From Candidatus Peregrinibacteria bacterium (GTDB taxonomy: Bacteria > Patescibacteriota > Gracilibacteria > Peribacterales > Peribacteraceae): a stretch of DNA of 19,882 nucleotides. The position numbers were made by a program, and so were the translations under genes. The first letter of the stretch is position 1. Each line of letters opens with the position of its first letter. The stretch lies in assembly GCA_016201685.1 (NCBI GenBank), contig JACQCJ010000009.1:1-19882 (forward strand). Direction: 5' to 3'. The notes beneath the pieces were generated by a model that saw nothing but the letters and a program-made list of their open reading frames with translations, was not told the origin of the DNA and searched no databases. Shown one piece after another: positions 7,338 to 14,394 of this stretch.

Positions 7338-8117
7338 CTACGCGGCGCGGGAGAGGGGAGGAGGATTTGCTGTAGCAGCCACGGTTGTGGCCTTAATAAC
7401 GCCGCTTTGAATGAAAGCATTCGTCTTCGCGTTCAGCGCCGGAAAATCAATTTGTTTGGGATGCTTGAGGAGAGCCGCCACTTCGCGCGCCAGGGCACCT
7501 GGTGTCTTACCCACATCAGCTGCATGTCCAGCAAATGTCTCGACCTCATTTGTCATGTCCCCCTTATTCATTTGAATCTTCGTGGTTCCTAAGTTTCTTT
7601 TGATGCTGACGAGATCCTGCGGCTTCCCTTTTCTCATTTTCAGAAGCACAGCGCCAAGAATGGGAGTTCCGATAGCAGCCACTCCAACAGCCTCCTGCAC
7701 GGGTTCGGGGAGACCGCTGAATTTCTTCATAAGGTAGGAGAAGCCATCGCCGATCCACTTGAAGAATGCTCCCACTTTGTCTCCTATGATTTTGAGGGTG
7801 GGATGCTTCGTCTGCAGTTCTTCGACTGTCTTCTCCACGCGGTTCGGTTCCTCCTTTGCTTCCTCTTCATCCGGCTTCGCTTGTGCTGCAATGTCGAGAA
7901 TCATCGTCTCTACCTCACTAAGAAGCTTTGCGAAACTGTCGCGAGTCTTCTTGATCGCATCGTTCTTTTCCTTCGTTGCCATTGCATCAATCTCTGCAAT
8001 TTTTTTTGCAATTTCATCTTTGATATTCTTCAAATCATCCATCTTCTTTTCTTGCGCATTCTTCACTGTTTGCACCTGGGTTTCCAACTGACGGTGTTCT
8101 TTTTCAAAGTCGGCCAT
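7338..8117 (-). CDS. Orphan cluster protein 2: long coiled coil and one membrane segment
   Basis: The protein is 259 aa and not recognised. Residues 5-80 form a long charged coiled coil with heptad-like spacing (EKKMDDLKNIKDEIAKKIAE). An acidic spacer (83-92) follows. Residues 105-135 form an amphipathic stretch rich in aromatics (VGAFFKWIGDGFSYLMKKF). One hydrophobic Gly/Ala-rich segment lies at about 139-159 (PVQEAVGVAAIGTPILGAVL), followed by basic residues (KMRKGK). The last 90 residues look globular and end in an Ala/Pro-rich tail. No signal peptide. It lies 15 nt downstream of the first cluster gene. The ATG at 8117 follows a pyrimidine-rich ATCCTTCTCAAAT rather than a Shine-Dalgarno. 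The coiled coil suggests a structural or assembly role (inference). Confidence 0.84.
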   Translation of the reverse strand: MADFEKEHRQLETQVQTVKNAQEKKMDDLKNIKDEIAKKIAEIDAMATKEKNDAIKKTRDSFAKLLSEVETMILDIAAQAKPDEEEAKEEPNRVEKTVEELQTKHPTLKIIGDKVGAFFKWIGDGFSYLMKKFSGLPEPVQEAVGVAAIGTPILGAVLLKMRKGKPQDLVSIKRNLGTTKIQMNKGDMTNEVETFAGHAADVGKTPGALAREVAALLKHPKQIDFPALNAKTNAFIQSGVIKATTVAATANPPPLSRAA

Positions 8118-8132
8118 ATTTGAGAAGGATGT

Positions 8133-9185
8133 TTATGTTCCTGCAGGCTTGTTCACTGGAGGAATTTTCGGTTGATTCGGATTCGTCGTAGGAGCAATTC
8201 CCAGACCTGGCAGCGGATTGATGGCTGCGACTTGTGTTTGGGCCGGCACCACAGTCGATTGCGGAGGAAGAGCATTGATTCCGGTCGTGGGGAGCACTGC
8301 GGCAACTTGTGGATTCGCTGCGGGCGCTTGAACAACGGTGTTTGTCCCTGTGATTGGCGATTGACCGGGCACAGTGTTCGGCGCTCCAACTACGTTCTGC
8401 ACGGCTGATGCCGGAGCCTGCGCAAGTTGTCTCTTCTCTGCATCCTCGACGATCTTCTGCTCGGCACGGACAATAGTCTCCGCCGCGGCCACCAGGGTCG
8501 CGATGGAATACATTGTCGATCCATCGGTATCCATGGTGAGTTTCGAGGCCAGTGACTTCATCGTTGAGGTCACGTTCATCACGAATTCTGTCGCACTCAT
8601 CTTCGTTTTGTTGATGCTCGCGGGCTTGGCGCGAATCGCATTGATCTGCGTCAGCTTCTCCGCCAGTTCCGGCAGTTTCTTCGAGTCCTCGGTTTGATTT
8701 TGCGCTCTCCAGCGCATCGGAGGATTTTCTTTTTCCAGAGCCGAAGAAAGATCTTTGAAGAGCGCTTTCCCGCTGCCGGCAACACTCAAGAAGAACAGCT
8801 TGAATATGGAGTTCTTCGCATCGGAAAAAATGTAGGGAATGATTTTTTCGAGTCCACTGGCGCCCACTGCGTCCGCGAGCATGTCGCGCAAGGTCTCGAT
8901 TCCTTCCTTAGCCTTCCCGAAGACGGTGGTGATGTTCTCGATGATCGGCTTCAGATTTCCATCCTTCGCGGCGGCAATCTGCCGGAAGTCGAAGATGGGA
9001 TTCACGTTGAACGGTTCTGCCCCCTTCTTTTCATTCAGTCGTGATTGCACTCCATCATTGACGATCTTTTCCCGCCCCCTTTTCGTCTGCTGTTCCACAT
9101 TGGCACGATCGAGAGCATTGCTCTCCAGGGGGTGAGATGTGAGCCGTTGCTGCGCCTCTTCCCTGGCGCGGTTATCGGTTCCCAT
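8133..9185 (-). CDS. Orphan cluster protein 1 (first gene): helical protein with Pro/Asn/Thr-rich tail
   Basis: The protein is 350 aa and not recognised. Residues 1-60 are polar with many Glu, Arg and Gln. Residues 62-150 form a helical region containing a moderately hydrophobic stretch (about 115-138, IIPYIFSDAKNSIFKLFFLS). Residues about 168-255 form a second helical domain (SATEFVMNVTSTMKSLASKL, then SIATLVAAAETIVRAEQKIV). From about 256 to the end the chain is low-complexity, made of P, A, N, T, V, Q and G (for example TGINALPPQSTVVPAQTQVA), and likely a flexible tail. No signal peptide or secretion motif seen. It is the promoter-proximal gene: a good TTGCCC/TATAAT promoter lies just upstream, predicting a leader of only about 17 nt without a Shine-Dalgarno. 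It is divergent from hpf. Confidence 0.85.
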   Translation of the reverse strand: MGTDNRAREEAQQRLTSHPLESNALDRANVEQQTKRGREKIVNDGVQSRLNEKKGAEPFNVNPIFDFRQIAAAKDGNLKPIIENITTVFGKAKEGIETLRDMLADAVGASGLEKIIPYIFSDAKNSIFKLFFLSVAGSGKALFKDLSSALEKENPPMRWRAQNQTEDSKKLPELAEKLTQINAIRAKPASINKTKMSATEFVMNVTSTMKSLASKLTMDTDGSTMYSIATLVAAAETIVRAEQKIVEDAEKRQLAQAPASAVQNVVGAPNTVPGQSPITGTNTVVQAPAANPQVAAVLPTTGINALPPQSTVVPAQTQVAAINPLPGLGIAPTTNPNQPKIPPVNKPAGT

Positions 9186-9208
9186 AAGTGTTGTTGGTAT
9201 TCATCTCC

Positions 9209-9237
9209 ATTATACAACGAATCATGTTTTTGGGCAA
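9209..9237 (-). promoter_or_regulatory. Sigma-70-type promoter of the six-gene cluster
   Basis: On the minus strand -35 TTGCCC (9232-9237), a 17-bp spacer, and a perfect -10 TATAAT (9209-9214). The predicted start is near 9202, giving a leader of about 17 nt before the ATG at 9185. This is the strongest promoter seen in the window and lies in the 113-bp gap shared with the divergent hpf. Confidence 0.8.
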
Positions 9238-9298
9238 CTTCCTCCGCGGGCCGGAAACGGGGAGGATAGGGGCCTCATTTGCTCCTCATTTCCCCTCT

Positions 9299-9637
9299 AT
9301 GAACGTCCAACACTTCGAGAAAGGACTGCGCTACTCGGATAAGGATTTGCTCGTCCTCGTGCGGAAAATCGGCAAGCTCGCCACGTACTGCAACCGGCTG
9401 AAGAACGAAGATTCCCTCATCCGTGTGGAGGCCGAGCGACGGCCCACCAAGAAGCAGCGCGATCAGGTGAAGGTGATGATGACGGTGGAATTGCCGCGCA
9501 AGATCCTGCGCGCCGAATCGCGGCGCGTGCTTCCCATCGACGCCGTCGACCGGTGCATCGGGAAATTGGAGCCCCAGATCAAGCGGTACAAGGAAATGCA
9601 CATGGGGAAGGGGAGGGCGAGATGGAGGGGCGAATGA
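9299..9637 (+). CDS. hpf: Ribosome hibernation-promoting factor, short form (HPF/YfiA)
   Basis: The protein is 112 aa, matching the short HPF/YfiA class without the C-terminal dimerisation domain. HPF binds the decoding and tRNA sites of the small subunit and silences ribosomes in slow growth. Recognisable features are the N-terminal MNVQHFEKGLRYSDKDLL strand-helix, a conserved VKVMMTVELPRKILRAESRR core, and the final helix IDAVDRCIGKLEPQIKRYKE. A basic C-terminus is typical. The frame is open upstream to 9188, but the ATG at 9299 gives the family N-terminus. It is preceded by a pyrimidine tract (TTTCCCCTCT) rather than a Shine-Dalgarno. Its own promoter was not identified with confidence. 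It is divergent from the six-gene cluster and convergent with rplY across a 40-bp palindrome. Confidence 0.88.
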   Translation: MNVQHFEKGLRYSDKDLLVLVRKIGKLATYCNRLKNEDSLIRVEAERRPTKKQRDQVKVMMTVELPRKILRAESRRVLPIDAVDRCIGKLEPQIKRYKEMHMGKGRARWRGE

Positions 9638-9652
9638 ATTCGCCATGCTCAT

Positions 9653-9692
9653 CAATCGTTAGCCCGCGGTTTAAACCGCGGGCTAACGATTG
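9653..9692. repeat. Perfect 40-bp palindrome between hpf and rplY
   Basis: The left arm is CAATCGTTAGCCCGCGGTTT and the right arm is its exact reverse complement, with no spacer (centre TTTAAA). It starts 16 nt after the hpf stop and ends 31 nt before the rplY stop. It could end both convergent transcripts as a strong hairpin, although no T-run follows directly. The GCCCGCGGTTTAAACCGCGGGC core also looks like a dispersed repeat. Confidence 0.9.
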
Positions 9693-9722
9693 CTCCGTGC
9701 GCGATAGAGAAGATTGTATTCT

Positions 9723-10463
9723 TTACTTTTTTTCCTTGCCTCCCTTCTCCTTTTTCTGCTTGCCCGGAGCCGCCGCTTCCGCCCCCGGCGCTCCCGCTGC
9801 AGCTGGCGCTCCTTCCTTGCCCGCTTCCGCGGTCGCCCCCGGCGCGCCTGCGGCCGCCGCCTCTCCTTCCGCCGGCGCGGCAACGGTGGTCGCGGCGATC
9901 ACTTCCTCCTCTTTGCGCGGTTCTTGGACGGTCGCGAGCACGGTCTCCATTGTTTCCATCACCTTCACACCCGCGGGAAGCCGAATGTCTTTGATGGCGA
10001 CGGAGTCGTGGAAGTTCTCGAGCTTTGTCACGTCCACTGTCAGTGCGTGGGGGAGATCCTTGGGCAAGCAGCGCACCTTCACCTGATCGTGCGTCACGAC
10101 GAAGATGCCCGCGAGCGTCTTGACGGCGGGCGGCTCGCCCGCGAAGTGGATGGGCACGAGCGTCTCGATCTTCTCCGCCATGTTCACGGCGTAAAAGTCC
10201 GCGTGAATCTCGATGCCCGAGACCGGATCGAAGTCGATGTCTTTGAACAGCACCGGCACCTTCTTTCTGCCCATCTCGAGTTCCACGAGCGTGCTCTCCC
10301 CGGCCTTCTGGAATGCCTTGTGCAATGCTTTGCCCTCGCACTGCACGGCCATGCTCTTGACGGCGTGACCGTACACGACGCAGGGAATTTGTCCTGTGCG
10401 GCGCATCTTCTTCACGTTTGCCGCACCGTCGCGGACGGTTGCCTGGAGGGGGATAATGTCCAT
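9723..10463 (-). CDS. rplY: 50S ribosomal protein bL25 (L25/TL5/CTC type) with long tail
   Basis: The protein is 246 aa. bL25 binds 5S rRNA in the large subunit. The N-terminal L25 domain (about 1-92) begins IIPLQATVRDGAANVKKMRR and contains GQIPCVVYGH. The C-terminal TL5/CTC beta domain (about 95-185) includes VPIHFAGEPPAVKTLAGIFV and LPHALTVDVTKL. From about 190 the chain is a low-complexity Ala/Gly/Pro tail ending in a Lys-rich KQKKEKGGKEKK. Such tails are common in long-form bL25, though this one is on the long side. It has its own promoter (TTGACC/TATTCT) with the -10 only 9 nt before the ATG, so the leader is very short. It is convergent with hpf. Confidence 0.93.
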   Translation of the reverse strand: MDIIPLQATVRDGAANVKKMRRTGQIPCVVYGHAVKSMAVQCEGKALHKAFQKAGESTLVELEMGRKKVPVLFKDIDFDPVSGIEIHADFYAVNMAEKIETLVPIHFAGEPPAVKTLAGIFVVTHDQVKVRCLPKDLPHALTVDVTKLENFHDSVAIKDIRLPAGVKVMETMETVLATVQEPRKEEEVIAATTVAAPAEGEAAAAGAPGATAEAGKEGAPAAAGAPGAEAAAPGKQKKEKGGKEKK

Positions 10464-10472
10464 GGGATGCGG

Positions 10473-10501
10473 AGAATAGAAGATTCGGGTGGGGAGGTCA
10501 A
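10473..10501 (-). promoter_or_regulatory. rplY promoter, near-leaderless
   Basis: Minus strand: -35 TTGACC (10496-10501), 17-bp spacer, -10 TATTCT (10473-10478). Only 9 nt separate the -10 from the rplY ATG, so the mRNA should start about 2-3 nt before the start codon. Confidence 0.75.
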
Positions 10502-10524
10502 TGCCACCTCATCCGAAGAAAGTA

Positions 10525-10632
10525 CCAAGATCCAAGTGCCAGAAGCCAAACAATTCATAAAGAAAACAATCATTGAACCTTCAAGAATTGTCCATTGATA
10601 GATTTCGTGGTAGTTGGAAGCTTGGCTCTTGG
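10525..10632. repeat. Nested inverted-repeat element between rplY and the glycosyltransferase gene
   Basis: The outer arms are CCAAGATCCAAGTGCCA (10525-10541) and TTGGAAGCTTGGCTCTTGG (10614-10632), imperfect reverse complements (CCAAGA.CCAAG shared). The inner arms ACAATTC (10550-10556) and GAATTGT (10585-10591) are exact. The element is more AT-rich than the genes around it and fills the gap downstream of the glycosyltransferase stop, where it could fold in the 3' end of that transcript. Confidence 0.6.
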
Positions 10633-10649
10633 AATTTCATTCAGATGTA

Positions 10650-11528
10650 TCACACTCGCCGCCACTTCCAGAAATACTGCATCGCGCTCCACACGTGGAT
10701 GCGCGTGGCGCGCTTCGTCAGGATGCTCAGGATGCCGCCCTCACTCAGGCGGTGTTTTCGGTCGGTCGCATGGACGGCGGGGAAATAGACTACACGTTTG
10801 CCGGCATTCCACGCTCGGCGACACAGGTCGGTATCCTCAAAAAAGAGGAAGAAGCGGGGGTCGAAGCCTCCGAGTTCTCGGTAGAAATCCCTTCGCATGA
10901 GCAGGCACGCGCCCGCGATCCAATCGACGTCGCGGATCGTGTGCGGGTCTTCCGCGTGTTGCAGGTAGCGGCGCATCCGGTGGGGGAAGAGGGAACGGAG
11001 GAATCGGTTTCGTTTGATGAAGATGTCCGTGACCGTCGGAAACGTGCGGTACGAGTCGCGGATCGTTCCGTCCTCATGCACGAGCTGCGGTGCCACAATG
11101 CCGATCGACGGATCTGCTTCCATCGCCGCGACCATTCTCTCGAGTCCGCGTGGTTCGAGTTCGTTATCCGGATTGATGATGAGAATATATTTTCCTGTGG
11201 CTCGGCGGATGGCGAAATCGTTGCCTTTGCCGTAGCCCAGATTGGCTCGTGTCTCGAAAACAACAATGTCATGGTGAGCTCGTCGAACCATGACTTCTTT
11301 CTTTGCATGTCGCCCTTCGATGGATTCGCCAAGCTCACCACGGGCTTGCTCAGGGTGACATGCAAAACTATTACGCAGCCACTGAATTGATTCGTCGTCG
11401 GAATGGTTGTCGACGATGAGGATTTCAATGTCCTTCGCGATGGTCTGCGCCTGGAGCGCACGGACACACTGACGCGCCTCTCGGGGCGTGCGGTAGTTGA
11501 GAATGATGCAGGAAACGACCGGATTCAT
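10650..11528 (-). CDS. Family 2 glycosyltransferase (WbbL/rhamnosyltransferase-like) with in-frame repeat insertion
   Basis: The protein is 292 aa, a GT-A fold enzyme that would add a sugar from a nucleotide donor to a cell-surface glycan at the inner face of the membrane. It shows VVSCIILNYRTPREARQCVR (start of the GT2 fold), ILIVDNHSDD (36-45), an ANLGYGKGND phrase (95-104), the donor/metal-site motif INPDNELEP, GACLLMRRDFY, and a catalytic-type FFEDTDLCRRAWNAG. The acceptor and donor are unknown. Residues about 56-87 (CHPEQARGELGESIEGRHAK... to HHD) are not part of the GT2 fold. They are encoded by a palindromic repeat of exactly 99 nt (33 codons) placed between the first beta-alpha unit and the NLGYG strand. 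The gene starts 24 nt after the hppA stop and is probably cotranscribed with it. Confidence 0.88.
   Translation of the reverse strand: MNPVVSCIILNYRTPREARQCVRALQAQTIAKDIEILIVDNHSDDESIQWLRNSFACHPEQARGELGESIEGRHAKKEVMVRRAHHDIVVFETRANLGYGKGNDFAIRRATGKYILIINPDNELEPRGLERMVAAMEADPSIGIVAPQLVHEDGTIRDSYRTFPTVTDIFIKRNRFLRSLFPHRMRRYLQHAEDPHTIRDVDWIAGACLLMRRDFYRELGGFDPRFFLFFEDTDLCRRAWNAGKRVVYFPAVHATDRKHRLSEGGILSILTKRATRIHVWSAMQYFWKWRRV
11268..11366. repeat. Palindromic repeat inserted in frame in the glycosyltransferase gene
   Basis: The unit is 99 nt, a multiple of three. It holds two inverted pairs: TTTGCATGTC (11302-11311) with GACATGCAAA (11357-11366), and GTCATGGT (11268-11275) with ACCATGAC (11287-11294). 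The CATGGTGAGCTC.GTCGAACCATG core recurs between genes at 17355-17390. The CCCTTCG...GCTCAGGG part recurs in pyrG. Confidence 0.78.
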
Positions 11529-11552
11529 GGCACAACCCTACAAGCTACAAGC

Positions 11553-13700
11553 TCACATGAACAGCGTCGCCAATGCCAATGTCAGCGTGGAGAACAATTT
11601 GATCAAGACGTGCAGACTCGGACCCGCGGTGTCCTTGAACGGATCGCCGACGGTGTCGCCGGTGACGGCCGCCTGGTGCGCGGGGCTTCGCTTGCCTCCG
11701 AAGGCGCCGCTCTCAATGTACTTCTTCGCATTGTCCCACGCGCCGCCCGCATTGTTCAAGTAGCAGGCCATGAGCACTCCGACGATGGTGCCGACCATGA
11801 GCAAACCCGCGACGGCTTCCTTCCCCAGGAGCAAACCGATGGCGATGGGAGCGGCGACCGCGACGATTCCCGGCAGAATCATTTCCTTGAGCGCGGATTT
11901 GGTCGCGATGTCGACGCATGCAGCGTAGTCGGGTTCATCTTTGCCATCCATAATGCTCTTGGCTTTGAATTGGCGACGTACTTCTTCGACGATGACTCCG
12001 GCCGCTTTGCCGACCGCGCGGATCGTCAACGACGTGAAGAAGAAGACGACCATCGCTCCCAAAAATGCGCCCACAAACACGTGGACGTTGGAGAGATCGA
12101 CACTCGTCACGTGCGCCTCCTCCATGTACGCGGAGAAGAGAAGGAACGCCGCGAGCGCCGCCGAGCCGACGGCGTAGCCCTTCGTCAATGCCTTCGTCGT
12201 GTTGCCCGTGGCATCGAGTTCATCCGTCACGAGCCGCATGTCTTCGGGCGCCTTGGACATTTCGACGATGCCGCCGGCGTTATCGGTGATCGGCCCGAAC
12301 ATGTCCATCGCGAGCACGTACCCCACGACCGCGAGCATGCCCATCGTCGCGACGGCCGTTCCGTACAAGCCTCCCGTCGGCAGTCCCGTCTGCGAGCCGA
12401 ACCAATATGAGAGGAAGAGCGCGGCGCACACCGTGATCACCGAGAGCGCCGTGGATTCCATACCGATGGCGGTACCGGAGATGATGTTCGTTGCATGTCC
12501 CGTCGTGGAAGCTTGCGCAATCGCTTTAACGGGTCTGAACTGCTTTCCGGTGTAGTAATCGGTGATGTAGACGAATGCGACGGCCGTGAGAATGCCGACG
12601 AGGCCAGCGAGGAAGAACCAGAGAGAAGTTGTTGGCGATGAAAAGCCATTCTGAGTCATTTCAGGGAAGATATTTTCTAGTCGCGTTCCGCCTGTGACTA
12701 CAGCGTTGCTTGAGACAGTAAGCATGTAATGTGAGCAGAAGTAGAGCGCAATCGTCGTCAGCACCGCCGTCACCCAGAAGCCGCGTGTCATCGCCTTCAT
12801 CGCGCTGTCACCTTTCTTTGCCTTCACCGTGTAGACGCCGATGATCGCGGCGACGAGGCCGATCGATCGAAGAACAAGTGGGAAGAGAATTCCTTTGATG
12901 CCGAAGTAGGGGACGAGTGCGACGCCCAAGATCATCGCGCCGATGTTTTCGGCGGAGATGGATTCGAACAAATCGGCGCCTCTTCCTGCGCAGTCGCCCA
13001 CGTTGTCGCCCACAAGATCCGCGACGACCGCGGGATTCCTCGGATCATCCTCGGGAATTCCCGCTTCGATTTTGCCGACGAGGTCCGCGCCCACGTCTGC
13101 AGCTTTGGTGTAAATGCCGCCACCAAGTTGCGCGAAGAGCGCGACGAAGCTCGCGCCGAATCCGTAGCCGACGATCAACTTCGGAATGTTCACCGCTTCC
13201 ATACCCATCCCGAAGCGATAGAAGAGGTAGAGCCCGCTGATGCCGAGCAAGCTGAGAGCCGTGATGACGATCGCGGAGACCGTGCCGCCTCTCAATGACA
13301 TCTGGAGCGCAGCGTTCAAGCCATGCTTCGATGATGCCGCGGTCTTCAAATTCGCCTTGGTTGCCACGACCATGCTCACGATGCCCGAAAGGCCGGAGAG
13401 GAGGCACCCGAGCAAGAAGGCGATGCTCACTTGCAATCCATGATTCCAGCCGTTGCCGTCTTTCGCCGTGATCCCGTAGATCAGAAACATACCGACTCCG
13501 ACGACGATCGAGAGGATCGTGATCGTCCGGTACTGTCGCTTGATGAAGGCGCGCGCTCCGGTGGAGATGGCCTTGGCGACCTTCTGCATCGCGGGCGTTC
13601 CGCCGTCGGCGGACTTCACGGCGTTCCAGAATACGAGACTATAGAGGAGCCCGCAGAGCGCGACGACGGGGGCGAAGAGTTCGAGGAAGAGGGGGGACAT
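11553..13700 (-). CDS. hppA: Membrane-bound proton-pumping pyrophosphatase, K+-independent type
   Basis: The protein is 715 aa, within the family range, with about 16 hydrophobic segments. HppA couples hydrolysis of pyrophosphate to ion export across the cell membrane. The signature blocks are intact: GGGIYTKAADVGADLVGK (193-210), GIPEDDPRNPA (214-224), GDNVGDCAGRGADLFES (231-247), DNAGGI (473-478) and the C-terminal GDTVGDPFKDTAGPSL. In GNTTKALTKGYAVG, Lys503 and Thr506 sit where K+-independent enzymes carry Lys and Thr (K+-dependent ones have Ala and Gly/Ala), so this is most likely a K+-independent H+ pump. The frame is open to 13943, but the ATG at 13700 gives the usual hydrophobic N-terminus. 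There is no Shine-Dalgarno. It is divergent from the gene at 13856 and followed after 24 nt by the glycosyltransferase. Confidence 0.96.
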   Translation of the reverse strand: MSPLFLELFAPVVALCGLLYSLVFWNAVKSADGGTPAMQKVAKAISTGARAFIKRQYRTITILSIVVGVGMFLIYGITAKDGNGWNHGLQVSIAFLLGCLLSGLSGIVSMVVATKANLKTAASSKHGLNAALQMSLRGGTVSAIVITALSLLGISGLYLFYRFGMGMEAVNIPKLIVGYGFGASFVALFAQLGGGIYTKAADVGADLVGKIEAGIPEDDPRNPAVVADLVGDNVGDCAGRGADLFESISAENIGAMILGVALVPYFGIKGILFPLVLRSIGLVAAIIGVYTVKAKKGDSAMKAMTRGFWVTAVLTTIALYFCSHYMLTVSSNAVVTGGTRLENIFPEMTQNGFSSPTTSLWFFLAGLVGILTAVAFVYITDYYTGKQFRPVKAIAQASTTGHATNIISGTAIGMESTALSVITVCAALFLSYWFGSQTGLPTGGLYGTAVATMGMLAVVGYVLAMDMFGPITDNAGGIVEMSKAPEDMRLVTDELDATGNTTKALTKGYAVGSAALAAFLLFSAYMEEAHVTSVDLSNVHVFVGAFLGAMVVFFFTSLTIRAVGKAAGVIVEEVRRQFKAKSIMDGKDEPDYAACVDIATKSALKEMILPGIVAVAAPIAIGLLLGKEAVAGLLMVGTIVGVLMACYLNNAGGAWDNAKKYIESGAFGGKRSPAHQAAVTGDTVGDPFKDTAGPSLHVLIKLFSTLTLALATLFM

Positions 13701-13820
13701 GGAATGAAAGGGAATGGGGAATACTTCAATAAAACTCAGTACAAGTCGGACTTCGGGAATAGGGTCTGCTGAAATCCTCAGCCTGTTGCCGAATGGTGCG
13801 ATAGAGACTAGGGAAATTGC

Positions 13821-13849
13821 TTGAAAAAGCAAGCTCGGCATGATATGCT
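13821..13849 (+). promoter_or_regulatory. Extended -10 promoter of the gene at 13856, leaderless layout
   Basis: -35 TTGAAA (13821-13826), 17-bp spacer, -10 TATGCT (13844-13849), preceded by TGA to give the extended TGn motif. The -10 ends 6 nt before the ATG at 13856, so the transcript should begin at the start codon. Confidence 0.75.
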
Positions 13850-13855
13850 TTGCAG

Positions 13856-14335
13856 ATGTCAAATCGTGAATTGACGCCTCAACAGATTCGCGCCGCTCAT
13901 GCAAAAGTTCTGCTGATGACTCAGCAGCTTGTTCCCAGAACATCTGATCACGAGTTGCAAAGAGAGGGTATTCGGCAGCGACTCAACTCAGTGTTTTTAG
14001 CATTACAAGAGGCAGGAGCGGACTTTGGAGCGCTAAGCCGAGAAGTTCAAGCAGTGCATTCCTTGGTGAAAATGCTTTTGCAGAATGACATGAAACCAGC
14101 TTCCAAATATTTGCTATGGGAAGACTTCTATAAAGAAGGAGCCGAAGGAACCACCAGTGGTCAGTGTGTGTTCTCTATGGATGAGAGTATCGTGAGCATT
14201 CCTCCGGGGGTACATTTTGTGAAGAACTATCCAACCTCAATTCCCTTCGGCGAATTACAATTGCGATTGGATGATGGAATTCTGCTTGCAATTCAGAGAA
14301 AACATTTTCCGAAAGGTGGGATTCCAGTTGAGTAG
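13856..14335 (+). CDS. Orphan protein of 159 aa, AT-rich gene
   Basis: Not recognised. The N-terminal half (about 1-80) is helical and polar: ELTPQQIRAAHAKVLLMTQQ, and an LNSVFLALQEAGADFGALSR helix. The C-terminal half looks like a small beta domain, with GQCVFSMDESIVSIPPGVHF and FGELQLRLDDGILLAIQRKH. There are no membrane segments, signal peptide or metal-binding Cys/His clusters. Codon use and base composition are clearly more AT-rich than those of hppA and uvrC on either side, which may indicate transfer. The frame also allows a TTG start at 13850. I choose the ATG because the extended -10 box ends 6 nt before it. It lies between divergent hppA and co-directional uvrC (65 nt), which has its own -10-like box, so it is probably a single-gene transcript. 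Confidence 0.75.
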   Translation: MSNRELTPQQIRAAHAKVLLMTQQLVPRTSDHELQREGIRQRLNSVFLALQEAGADFGALSREVQAVHSLVKMLLQNDMKPASKYLLWEDFYKEGAEGTTSGQCVFSMDESIVSIPPGVHFVKNYPTSIPFGELQLRLDDGILLAIQRKHFPKGGIPVE

Positions 14336-14388
14336 TACTGCGAGCGAGAAACGGTGCATCCACGATATCCCATCGCTTCGCAGGTGCG

Positions 14389-14394
14389 TATCAT
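14389..14394 (+). promoter_or_regulatory. -10 box of uvrC, leaderless layout
   Basis: TATCAT (5/6 to TATAAT) ends exactly 6 nt before the uvrC ATG at 14401; no convincing -35 and no Shine-Dalgarno. Same TAnnnT-N6-ATG spacing as proS and the gene at 13856. Confidence 0.5.

Noticed and set aside
9652..10341. Long minus-strand frame of 229 aa overlapping rplY
   Set aside because: It is Arg/Gly-rich, in a shifted frame of rplY, and ends in translated palindrome sequence.
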